Part shown: one piece after another, positions 10,998 to 22,490 of the stretch
Layout: every line of letters begins with the position of its first letter
Numbering within the stretch: the first letter of the stretch is position 1
Origin: Rostratula benghalensis
Taxonomy: Eukaryota > Chordata > Aves > Charadriiformes > Rostratulidae
DNA length: 64,000 nucleotides
Reading direction: 5' to 3'
Assembly (NCBI GenBank): GCA_013399305.1
Contig: VXAI01000019.1
Span: 1,004,910-1,068,909, forward strand
Translations under genes and position numbers: made by a program
The notes under the pieces: model-generated
What the model was told of the DNA's origin: nothing
Database searches by the model: none
What the model saw: the letters and a program-made list of their open reading frames with translations, nothing else

Positions 10998-13900
10998 GTA
11001 ATGACATATAGTTTTCAATCTGATGTGAAAAGATGAGCAGTGTCAGAGCTTCATCTTATCACAGAAAAAAGATGCTTTGTTTTCATCTAGATCAAGCTGC
11101 TGATACAGCAAAACGTATCAGTACATTTGGTAAGTGTTCTTCATCCTAACGTTCTGCACCTCAAATTTCACTGCAAAATAAGCCTTGGCAACAACTCTGG
11201 GGATGAATTTAAATGTATAGTTTTAGCTCAGATGTGAATCTGCTGAAGATTATCTCCGAATCATTCCCACTTACGCTGCTTTAACTCTGAAGGCATACGG
11301 AATCCAGAGTCTTTTCTTGTGAAACTCCTAAACGTGCTCTAACCGCTAATGGGTACTCAGCGCGTAGGGATTATGATTCATGACAGGAAGAGCATGCTTC
11401 ATATTTTAACACTCCTACCCCAAAACTTTTAACTTTATGAAGGAGATGAAAAGAGTTAATCACTTTTCATTAAGAAAATGCATCCTAAAAGGAGCCTTTG
11501 TCATGAGCAGTTTGACTTCTGTGATGATATAACTTGAGAAAGTGAGCCCAGTAGGCTGAGCAGAAAACAACAAGAAAGGCAGCCACATACCCAGATGCTA
11601 CTGCTGCTGCAGAAAAGCAGAGTTTTTTTAGTTCACCATCTGGAGCCTACTGCTGCCAAGCACATCTTGGGAGTAGTCAACGGTACTGAATCCATGGCTG
11701 AGGCACATTACCTAAGATGGCAAAGGATTACACATTGCCAATTCTCTACTACCAGCAAGAATGACTCACTGAAATTATCGTGTGTGTCAATCCAACCTGG
11801 AAAAGTCAGTTTGAAAAGAGCTTTCCACACACACAAGTGTAGCCTGTGCTTTAAAGCCTGGGCTAAACTTTTCAAAAATGCAATCATAATACTTGTGTGA
11901 ACAATGGAATATTTTTTTTTTTTGATGTTATGTTGTACGTTTTTGCTTTCTTTTCAAGAATGGCCCATTTAGATTTTGGATACTCAGCTTTGGTACATGA
12001 TCACATACCAGATGCTAATATTTTAGACTGTAAAGGGGTGCAAGTAAAACATCAGAGGCAAATTATACCATAATGCCTATATTCTGTTCCCTTTCACCAT
12101 TTCTAGTTTACACGTGCACTAATCTGAATGAATTGAGTCAATCATCAAAAGCAACTAAAATATAATCCATGCAATCATCAGACTATACCACTAGGCGTAA
12201 TTCTACTAAACTCAAGATCATATTCATAAAAATCTGGATTTCTCAAGCACGATCATTATGAAAATAATTCAGATGCTGCATTCAGAGAGGACTGTAAAAG
12301 CCAAATTTTTAAGCCTTAAAACATTATCTGATGAGAGACACATGCAAACAATAGGGTTCTGTTTCAATCTTTTTATTTTTCTTAAACCAAATACTTTCTT
12401 ACTGAGACAGGAACATGAGCTGTGAGTTATACCAGGGTTACATGACTAGAAGAGATATCCCCACTCATAAGGCCCAGCCCCTTGGCTTTGCTGGACAATA
12501 ACATTATACACCCAGCAAGGTCTCTGATTTTATCATCTGTTCAATGCCAGGCACTGGCTTTATTGAAGAACAGCCAGAAAAGTGTGGCATCATGAATATT
12601 CACACACATGCTGTGGGAATATTGACAGAAAGGCAATGTGGAAAATCACATCTACGCTAGAGTGCGGTTAGCAAGTAAGTAAACAAATAAATAAAGTGCT
12701 TTTGGCAGCAGGAAAAAAAAAACAAAACACAATTATTTTTTGAAATTGTAAATGACTATATCCCTTGTCATAAGGGGCAGTGTGTGTTTACTCCTTTCAA
12801 GGGCAGACAGACTTTGGCTTTGACAGCAATGATTACTGATTTCCATTAAGAATCAGGATTACTTCTCCAGTGTGATCTTAGACTTCAATGCAGTTTATGG
12901 GAGGGAATAGGCACAACCTGTTTGTACATCGCTGTTGGTCCAGGTTCTGCTGGTTCTGGGCATTTCTTGGTTGCATCACCGTGCCTTGCCTGACCTTATC
13001 AAGTGGGTGAATGCCAAGACTCCACTCGCCCTCTTCCCCCATTCCTGTTTTATCACATGAAAGAAGCAGATACAGATAATCTTGCAAGTCTCCAGCCTCA
13101 GATTCCTGTATTACCTCATCGCGTAAGGCGATTTGGAGTTAAGCCCCAGCCAAACAATAGAGTCTTTCAAACACTGCAGGTCTGTGCATCAGTGTGATAT
13201 GGCTAATGCATTTAAATAGTTATTTTCTGTAGTGGATTTCAATGTATGAATGCAATGCAGTTAAATGTGTTCCCAAAAAGATGCAGCAGTCCAGAATAAT
13301 GTACCACAAAATCATGTAGCAGTCCAGAACACACTCTGAAACAGTGATGTAAATTAACTGCCTCTCTGTCACCAAAAATCACTTGGATTTCAAATTATGT
13401 TTTTATTTTTTAGACTATGGAGCCTTTCATCACAACAACAAATACTCCCAATATTGCAATGTCTTCTTTAAATTTTCATTTGCTGTGAAGATTTGTTCTT
13501 AAGTACAAGTTCTGAAAATTAAGGTGGTGACAGCAGTTGGGAAATGAGCCACTAAGAGGACCCAAATACATTTGCTGAGTTTTCTATATGCTAAGCCTGT
13601 ATTGGACTTACATGATCACACCTCGCTTTGATAGCTTGCATAGCTATAGATCCCATCCAGGATTTTATACAATATTTTTATATGGCATCTCACCATGTAC
13701 TGTGCGCACCAGAGCACAGCAAAGGGACCCTACATATGGCAACTGCTTGCTGGGTTTCACAGTTTAGTCTCCTGTTGGTACTGCAAGGAGTCTTTTATTT
13801 CTACATAAATAATTTGTAGTTTCCACTGTACTTGAATAAATCATCTGGTCTGTATTCATTTCACAAGTACATTAAAAAATATTTTTTTTCACTAAAGAAA

Positions 13901-16204
13901 ACAAAGTGCCGGAAAGTCTGTATTTTAACTTCAATTTAATATGTTAGTGTTAATACTATTTAGTCACTTCTATTATTTTTTCAGTTACTTATATAATGCT
14001 GGAATAACTCATGAAGTATAATTTTCAGAATGATAAGTCATGATTCTGGCTACCAATATTTTTTTGCCATCCTAAAAACAATGGTGGTTTTCATTTATAA
14101 GAAATTTATCACATTTCCTTCATTCTGATATTTGAATGTGGTTTATAATAATTCTTGAAGCCTTCAGATCTGTCCCTCAGTTAAAGCTCTACAGATTTTT
14201 CCCCCCTCTTTTCTGATTTATATCTATCTGATATAAAATAACTGACAGGGTTTATCCTTTAAGTAGATCCCTGTTATGGTCCCTCACTTAACTTTTTGTG
14301 TATATTCTTTCTGTGAATGGTAAAGCGTAGTGGTTGCAGAATGTTTTTTAAGAAAATATTTTGTTCTACATTATAGCATTATTAATGTTGTCCAACAATA
14401 AGTATAAGTCTTACACAACAAGTGTGAGTTTCTGGAAGTTAAAGAAAAAAAATTGCAGAAAAAAAATCAGTCTAAAAAAAAAAACCTGTATAGCTGTATG
14501 TTTTACTTTATATACTTAAAAAAGAGGAAGGCAGGGGATAGGTTTGAAAAGTTTCCCACAATTTCTAACAATCAATGAAATTAATCATGGAAGAATAACA
14601 TCAACCTTTATTTCTTGCATTCTGAATCGAGCAAAGCTTTTTATTTCGGGTTAGGATTTTTTTTTTTTTTTATCTGAATTCAGTGTGAACATTTCATCAT
14701 CGCTCCACAAGTAATTCAGAATGTTATTGATGCTTTGATATATCATGAGAGGCGAATATATCATATCATCAGCAGTAAGCCTATATGTGCTTTAACTGAG
14801 AATAACTTGGTAAAATACTGGTATAACCTACAAGAGAATTAATATATTATGCAAAACTTCCCATAGTGAATTTAGAAAACATAATCAACACTTTTCTAAA
14901 GCTTTCTGTACTCCCACAGTAAAAGAAAATAGGTATTTCCATACTTTACTATCATAACATCATTTTCAAAATAGATAGGCTTAGAATATTCACATCCACC
15001 TACATCTTTGTCTAATATAGCTTTGCACTAGATTAACCTGCAGTGATTTGAACATGCTCCTTTATCTCAATAACAATAGAAGCTTGGGATTGGCATTGCT
15101 CTGTTGCAAATAAAGCTGTGAAGTTAAATCTCATTAAGCTCCTTGATACAGTTTGGCTGTGCTAGGAAGCACAGAGCTTTTTTTTTTTCTTTCTTGTATG
15201 ACTGTATCAATCACCAGCACCATTCAGGAAGGAAAGAACACAGCATTGTATGAAGCTGTAGAACCTGAGCATGTCTTCTGCCTTTTTTCCAGACGTCTTA
15301 AACTAAGCACCATTATTCATGTCAAAGAATGTAAAAATGAGAGGTTTACTTCACCCAAATGCTGTAGAACACTTGGTTATATTCCTTCATGAAAAGAATT
15401 TCTAATGAATACTACAGAGCTCATCACAACACATCCATATGCTGCAAGTTGGGGGAAAAATTGATTTTTTGATAGTTCATTGTTTAGGCTGTTTTCTACT
15501 GATGTGATGCCTAGCAAGTTTTAGAAAGCAAATGTAGGAAAATCCAACAGTATATGTGAATCCATGCTCTGAGGCACTGAATACCAAAATTTGCTGGGAT
15601 TGTGGGAGGACACTAACAGAAGACAGAAAAAACTTTTTAGTCTTCATGGCTTCACAATTATAAGCACATTGATGAGGAGGATTTGGAAGAGGAAAAATTC
15701 AGAAAATGAGTCATGGGCTTTAAGATACTCAGAAATTATGTCTTGCAGAATATCTGCTTTTTTTCCTGATATGTCATGGTTAATTCCCATTTAGGTGATA
15801 GCTGAGAAATATTCCCGGTGGGAGGCAAGTTTCAACTCAGCAGTTAAATGGAAATATCTGATCTAACCACGGAGCCAAGATATATTAGTTGACACACTGC
15901 TGCCTTGCAGACTGAGCTATCAGCCTGTTTCTAAAAGGGGTAGAAAATGTTGCCTGCATTCTGTTGTAATGAGCTTCAAAATTTTGGGGCAAGCAACAGA
16001 CATCAAAAAACAAATAGACTGCTCAGTTAATTATATGTTATTTGTTTAAATAAGGCCCTTTCTGAAGGACAATACATGGCCATAGGCAGGAACCCACACT
16101 AGATTTGGCTTTCTTCCATTGATAAAATTAAGGAATGGCCTGGTAGGAGTAAGGAGCAGGATTCATGCCATGGTGCATTAAGGTGAGTTCACACTGGAGA
16201 TTCA
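10998..16204. other. SGCZ: Intronic sequence without recognisable features
   Basis: About 5.2 kb of AT-rich DNA. Open frames of up to about 100 codons (for example 11595-11900 and 15153-15392 on plus) have no recognisable domain. I see no CR1, LTR, tRNA or exon. Part of 12480-12660 is less AT-rich, but nothing specific can be named. Confidence 0.45.
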
Positions 16205-16480
16205 CTTACTGACCTGAGGGCTGTGCCACCATCCAGCATGACCTGGACAGGCTGGAGAGCTGGGCAGAGAAGAACCTAATGAGTTTTAACAAGGGCAAGT
16301 GTAGAGTACTGCACATGGGGAGGAAGAATGCCAGGCTCCAATATAGATTAGCTGTGGACCTGATGGAAAGCACTTCTGAGGAGAAGGACCTGGGGGTCCT
16401 GGTAGATAATAAATCATCCATGAGCCAGCAATGTGCCCTTGTCAGCAAGAGGGCTGATGGAATCCTGGGCTGTATAGGTG
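16205..16480 (+). mobile_element. CR1 LINE, upstream half of a split copy
   Basis: Plus-strand CR1 sense sequence: CAGCATGACCTGGACAGGCT, GAGAAGGACCTGGGGGTCCT, ATGAGCCAGCAATGTGCCCT, then TCCTGGGCTGTATAG. Translation gives FNKGKCRVLHMGRKNA and EEKDLGVLVDNKSSMSQQ, the region just after the CR1 reverse transcriptase. The match stops abruptly near 16480 and resumes near 16734 at the expected next base. Confidence 0.93.
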
Positions 16481-16733
16481 TCTTGAAAACATGATAAAAA
16501 CTGTTAGTGAATAATTCTGTGAAACTAATTTTCTGTGAAACAGCAAGGGCTTCGTGAGCAGATACATGATAACTCAATACAAATGAGTACAGAAGTCTAT
16601 CGTAAAAGCAGTCTCCAAAAACATTTCAACATAAAAGGTAACAAATGTCAGTATCTATTGAAAAATAACTTAGATCAGGATTTGCTGCCACGCAGCCCCT
16701 TGCTGAAACAAAATCTGTAACATAATGTGTTAC
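16481..16733. mobile_element. About 250-bp insertion inside a CR1 copy, type unknown
   Basis: In the intact plus-strand copy at 20.0 kb, GGGCTGCATAAGG is followed directly by AAAAGTGTGGCCAGG. Here the equivalent junction is split by about 250 AT-rich bases running from TGTCTTGAAAAC to ATGTGTTACT. Clear terminal inverted repeats, a poly(A) tail or a convincing target duplication are not visible. It may be a short non-autonomous element or a solo LTR relic. It must be younger than the CR1. Confidence 0.6.
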
Positions 16734-16895
16734 TGGAAGAGTGTGGCCAGGAGATCGAGGGAGGTCATTCATTCACTCAACTCTGTGCTGGTAGGTCACA
16801 ACTGGAATACTGCTTCAAGTTCTGGGCTCCCCAGTTCAAGAGAGACAGGGAACTACTGGAGAGAGTCCATCCTAGGTAACAAAGATAATTAAGGG
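16734..16895 (+). mobile_element. CR1 LINE, downstream half of the split copy
   Basis: The match resumes with GAAGAGTGTGGCCAGGAGAT, then TTCTGGGCTCCCCAGTTCAA and AACTACTGGAGAGAGTCCAT, and fades after AGATAATTAAGGGAT. It continues colinearly from the 16205-16480 half. The 3' terminus is missing, which is unusual for CR1 and points to later deletion. Confidence 0.9.
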
Positions 16896-19095
16896 ATTGG
16901 TGATTTAAACCTTCTACATGAGAATAAAACTGAATGATCCACAGGTGATGTGAAGCAGCCTAAACGAAAACCTAACTTTTTATTGAACATTGAATTCACA
17001 TTGAGATTCACAAGCAACAACCAAATTTGTTATAAACTCGGGTGAAATACAGGTCAATTTTGTACAAACAGTTTTTTCCTGCTCTCAATACAATCTCTTG
17101 AGCTACACCATCTGTATGCCACCAACATAATCAGGTATCTCTGCACTCTGGTCTTTAGCTGTGTACCACGGTAGCAATGTTGCAGGGGGGGACCACATAG
17201 ACCCACGCTCCACACCCTATATAAGAAAGCATTAGAACCACTGATACATTCCAGTTGAGTTCTCTGGTAGCTCTCTGATGGACACTTAGGACCATTTGAT
17301 TCCATCTAGCTTGGAAATTTAGAATTTAGAAATTCAATACAACCAAATGGTCAGTATGCCTTTCTTCAAAAACAGTTTTCTCTCTCTCACACACGCACAA
17401 ATTTTAAAAATCCTGATGAATTCTAGATGATAGAGAAATGTTAATGTTCTAAGAAGGTCTCATTCAGAATTTTTCAACCAGTTTAACACCACCAGTGTTG
17501 TCCTGAAACATCTTAGAGAATTTCTGCTTAAAGTAATACTACAATGTATATTCTCCCTTAAGAATACCAGTCAGCGTCGAAAGAGAATTTCTAAGTAACC
17601 TATACATTTACATTACTTTAATGTCTAAAACCATCTAATTTAAGATGTATTTCTTTTGTAATGATACAGCAAGCATTCCTCCTACATCATTCTTTAGTGC
17701 AGTGCAAGTATATACAGAGACTGAAATATTTATATTGCTTCCATTCATTTCTATAAAATACCAGAGAACCAAGTTTCTATCATAACCTGCATATGCTGTT
17801 ATCTTCCTGGATTCAGTTCAGTGACTAATATTATGTGGCTACCAAATATTTTGTCTAATCTTTTATGATCCTTTAGTAGGCTTGTGAATGTCTGTAGGCT
17901 GACACTGTGAATTGCTTTCTATATTCGAGATATATTTGGTAGCAAAAAGAATTAAGTTAGGGTCATTCAAAACTGAGTACTTTTTCTATTAATTTTTCTC
18001 CTCTGGTCTGAGCACAAGATGCTTTTATTCCACCCGAAAGCCAAAACAGATCTTTCCCTACAATTTGTTTTTAAGATTTCTCTTAGGTGCTTGATGCAGT
18101 AATTGCATCAGCCACTAATATAATCTATCATATAAAACCACACAAACATTAGGTTTTTTTCATTATTTTAACACGTGTGGGTTCCCCAGGAGTAATGAGG
18201 TGAATTGGATTGGCGTCATACAGACAGCACTGTACTACTGAGGTTAAACCAATATGGAAACCACAGAGCTGATAAAAACCTGAGCCATCTGTTTCATGAG
18301 AAAGTGACTTTAACAATATGAACATTTCTGTACTGCTCAGGGATTTATTTATTTCTCTCTACTCAATTCTTGTATTGGTAATCTGGATGACAACAACCTA
18401 CACTACTGCAGCCTAACAACTTTTGTAGCGGTTTTATAGTCCTGCAGTTCCCATTTAACACATTTTGATATTTGATGTCATCCGAGTAACTGTCACAAAA
18501 CTTCAGTGGTAGATAGATTAAACGTTAAGTTTGTTTCTAGTGGTGGATCACACTTTCTGTCTTTTGGTCAGGGTGACTAAAAGTGACTCCTCAACCAACT
18601 TGGCATTATAACAGCACTGCAGTTTAACTAATGAGTTTCACTTTTGGGATTAGTGGTTGAGAAACCTGTAAGAAAGAGGAAATATTCTTATTTGGGGCAG
18701 GATATGATACTTCCAGATCCAGGGAGTCTGCAAGTGTCCTCCCGCTCAGCATTTGCACCAGAGTTGTGTGCCAGCATAGCATTTGCCAAGGTAAAGAAGA
18801 GACAAAATGGCTTTATATATTTCGATAAAAATAAGGAAGAATCAAGACTGGAAATATAATTTATCTCTAGCCTTTATAATTATTTTTTTCCTTTTTTTAC
18901 ACTTTTAAAAGAGTAGTATCTTTTCTTTGAACAATACTAACTGGAAATTCTACTTAATTTTCCCGTTCTATTTGAAAAGAAAGCTACATACTAGAATTTT
19001 ATTGATGTAATTGATTATAATAAAGTTAGCACTTTCAGCTCACATACTTCCATTTTTACTTATTTTGGTACAATAAATTTTCAGTCTCACCAGTA
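16896..19095. other. SGCZ: Intronic sequence without recognisable features
   Basis: AT-rich DNA with scattered short frames (17054-17305 minus, 18644-18859 plus) that lack domains. A short CT/CA run occurs near 17383-17398. Confidence 0.45.
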
Positions 19096-19160
19096 TGGTT
19101 TTTGGTTTTGTTTGTTTTGTGGGTTTGGGTGGTTGCTGGTTTTTGGGGTTTTTTTTGGTT
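19096..19160. repeat. T/G-only low-complexity tract
   Basis: About 65 bases are nearly all T and G (TTTGGTTTTG, GGGTTTGGGTGG, TTTTGGGG). This is the mirror composition of the A/C tract at 5.6 kb. Several G runs could in principle form a weak G-quadruplex on the plus strand. Confidence 0.8.
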
Positions 19161-19954
19161 ACTGATTGAAACAATCAATGATATTTTCCACAATTCATCG
19201 CCAAGACTGCGGTCATTTCTCTTTTCCAGATGGAACTCTGACTCATATACAAATAGATATGCTTGTTCTGGGTGGTTTTGGACAAGTTACTGAATATGAG
19301 GTATTTTTCTTTAAAGTTAGAAAATAATGAACTCAATGCTCTGAAAACAGTGGAAAAAGTGATCCATTATAATAACCTTTTATGGTACAAAATATAGTAG
19401 GAAGAATTCTCTTAACATTTTAATAACCTTTAAAATACTTTAAATAATCCTTAATTACATTTCCTATTAGATAATATAGCAAGGACTAAAGGAATATTAT
19501 CTTCACAGCTTTGAAATGCAGTTGTTATCAGAGAAAAGAAGATACAGGAGGTGAAGCAGAGAAAAAATAGGAGTCTCTGGGAATGCAGGAACTGTGAGGC
19601 CTAGCAGGCATTTTGGCAGGTAATGAGAAAAGTCTCCAAAGATACCTTTGCTCTCCTGCTCAGCAGTTACTATTTATTCCCTCTCCTTGTAGCCTGCTTT
19701 GTTCCTCTCAGACTGTCTCCCACAGATATGGAGAGGAAAGCTAGGTTACTCATTCCAAAGACAAAGTCCAAGAGAGACAAGTAGGGAGGTAGGTTGTCAC
19801 TTTGACTGGACAATCTAGGGCAAGATGTTTTCTGCTGCCATCAGGTGAATGAGGTTACAGCAAAGTTAGATCTCCTACAAACACACAAATACCGACACTC
19901 AGGCACCCCTTCCACACCCCAGCAGCAGGAGACGTAGAGGAAAGAGGTGATAGT

Positions 19955-20572
19955 GAACTATCCATGAGCCAGCAATGTGCCCTTGTCACCAAGAGGTCCA
20001 ATGTAGTCCTGGGCTGCATAAGGAAAAGTGTGGCCAGGAGGTCAAGGGAGGTCATTCTCCCCCTCTACTCGGCACTGGTGAAGCCACCACATCCAGTCCT
20101 GGGCTCCCCAGTTCAAAAGAGACAGAGAACTACTGGAGAGAATCCAGCGTAGGGCAAACAAGATGATTAAGGGATTATGAGGAAAAGCTGAAAGAGTTGG
20201 GACTCTTTAGCCTGCAGAAGAGAAGGTTGAGGGGAGACCTTATAAATGCTCACAAGTATCTGAAGAGTGGCTTGGATGAGGATGGAGCCAGACTCTTTTC
20301 AGTGGTTCCCAGTGACAGGATGAGGGGCAATGGGCACAAGCTGGAACACAGGAAGTTCATTTCAAAGATGACGAAAAACTTCTTTAGGGTGAGGGTGCCA
20401 GAGCCCTGGCACAGGCTGCCCAGGGAGGGTGTGGAGTCCCCTTCTCTGGAGACCTTCAAGGCCTGCCTGGATGCAGCCCTGAGTGGGCAAATCCTGCTTT
20501 AGCAGGGGAGTTGGGCTAGATGATCTCTAGAGGTCCCTTCCAACTCTGACAATTCCATGTTTCCATGATACT
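19955..20572 (+). mobile_element. CR1 LINE, 5'-truncated copy with complete 3' end
   Basis: Sense-strand CR1 from ATGAGCCAGCAATGTGCCCT through TTTAGCCTGCAGAAGAGAAG and AGACCTTCAAGGCCTGCCTG to GGGCTAGATGATCTCTAGAG and the tail ATTCCATGTTTCCATGATAC. A frame at 20197-20502 encodes the well-preserved CR1 ORF2 C-terminus: SLQKRRLRGDLINAHKYL, then [20 protein letters not shown]. The 5' part is frameshifted. At about 618 bp it cannot be autonomous. Confidence 0.95.
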
Positions 20573-22329
20573 CTTATGACAGAGACACCAGACTAACAGG
20601 AATTTTTTATTTTTATTTTTTTTTTTTTTTTGCTACTTATAAGAAAATACCAGCAAGATTTGCAGTTTGGAGCATCCCTGGAGTCTGCTCCAAATCTTTC
20701 TGTGAACTTGCTTCCTCTCTCCTACGGAGGAATCCATCCTACTACTTCCTCCCTTCCCCCAAACTGTCCTACATTATTCTGCCACCAGTTACGTTCTATT
20801 TCTGAGAGGTTTTTAACGAACATGCACAAACGTAGACTCATATAAAAATAACCTATGGCAGACAGAGCTGCATTTGCTGGGGATTTAGCCCATGAAATAT
20901 AAATTGATTTCTCTAGCAGCATCACTGAACGTGCCGCTCTCTTACCAGCCCACTGCGCCTCTAGTAACTGAGTCCTGCATCGCTGTAAGATTATCCTGAA
21001 ACAGGATAAATTATCTGCTACAGTATTTCTGAAGCACATTAACATCTCATCAGATAATGACCAAATTTTAAATTATATTCGTAGCTTCGTATAAGACAAG
21101 TTTGGTTTATGTTATCAAGCTTCTGTGCTATGCAAGCGTTTAAGTAGAGATGGTTTCTAAACCAAAAAATACTTTTTTCTAATTTTGGTCTTTTGCCAGT
21201 AAAACAGTTGTTCTTCAAAATTCGTTTTACAGATTTTTTATTTTTTTAATCTAAGCATACTCAGTTAAATTTAAAGTAAATACATATTTTTTTTCACATT
21301 GGAGGCAGAAATCATTATGGCCAGAATTGAAAAGCAGTTCCCAAACTATTAAAATTTAATATATGGCTACTGAAAAAAAGGCAGATAAGGGTCCCTAATT
21401 TCCCTAATTTTTATTTTTATTTTTTATGAGAATAATCTCTTAGTAGATTTCTGCCTCTCAATGTAACCAATGTTGCTGATACTTGCAAAGTACAAAGACA
21501 ATGACCAGTCATTTATTTGAACTTTTTTTGTGAGCGGCTGACTGACCTTTAACTTACCCGAAGTACAACGGTTCCAGAGAAACCCAAAGTGCTCTTAAAA
21601 TTATTACTCAAATGTTTCCAGAGTTAGAACTATTTTAGGCTGTAGCCGATTCTTCGTGTTTCAGGAGGAGACTTCCTGAATTTCTTTGTATTTTGAATAA
21701 AATACATGAATGCTTCAACTTCCTATATACTTTCCTGGTATATATGGCATATATCACGTGATACATCTATTGCTCTGAAGTTTTATTGTACTCATTGCTT
21801 AAAAAATAATTGAACCTATATTGGAAAATATATAGCTCTTCACCTGCTCTATTTCTGGTCCTTCACTTCCATTCAAGTGCAGATATTCAATGGTCCACAC
21901 AGTTATTCTCCCCAAACTGAGTTCAAATCTTAATATCAACAGGCTTCCCTGAGGCTACTCTATTAATCTAATAATTATCAGGCAGCACAGGGGCATTAAT
22001 AATTAATACATTACTTTACTTCTCATTTATTTGTAATCTATTCCTCCAATCCCAGCTCCCACCGAGGAGAAATTTAAATGTAACTCATTAAAATGTCAAA
22101 AGCTAACAGTAAGCACAATTTATTCCTTTGCAAAGCAAACAGTGTTCTCTCTCTTGAAAGATTTAATCTTACATTTGTGTTTTAGTATTCTAAACATATT
22201 ATGATAAAATCATTTGTAGCTGACATTATTAAATATTCCAACTAAAAGACAAAGAGGAGAAAAAGGTGATTTTTGGCAAATCACAGCTGACTAAAGTAGC
22301 TGTTTCTATAATCAAATGACTGGTTCTGT
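20573..22329. other. SGCZ: Intronic sequence; AT-rich, possible conserved segment near 21950-22120
   Basis: A poly(T) run lies near 20600-20631. The stretch 21950-22120 has several TAATTA/TAATAATTA homeodomain-type words and a moderately complex look, discussed as a finding. No gene is recognised. Confidence 0.4.
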
Positions 22330-22490
22330 ATACGGAAGGGAGAGCAGATGATGGCATTTATCTTGATCTTAGCAAAGCTTTTGGATACAGACTCCCACTA
22401 TAGCCTGGAAGCCAAACAAAGGACACGTGATGTGGACCAGTGAATTATAAAAATTGGTGAAAAACTGGCCACACCATCAGTACCACAGGA
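22330..22490 (+). mobile_element. Fossil CR1-type reverse transcriptase fragment
   Basis: At 22356-22385 the plus strand reads IYLDLSKAFG in one frame. This resembles the CR1/L2-type reverse transcriptase motif A, VYLDFSKAFD, and the nucleotides follow the CR1 order GTAGATGTTGTCTACCTTGA-like, AGCAAGGCTTTTGACAC-like, CTCCC. About 60 bases on, GTGGACCAGTGAATTATAAA parallels the GTGGATTGAGAACTGGCTGA region. Stops and indels show it is dead. Both ends are vague, and it may belong to another CR1-clade LINE. Confidence 0.6.

Noticed and set aside
20197..20502. 101-codon frame as a host gene
   Set aside because: It is the C-terminal part of CR1 ORF2 ([15 protein letters not shown] motif) in a truncated, inactive element.
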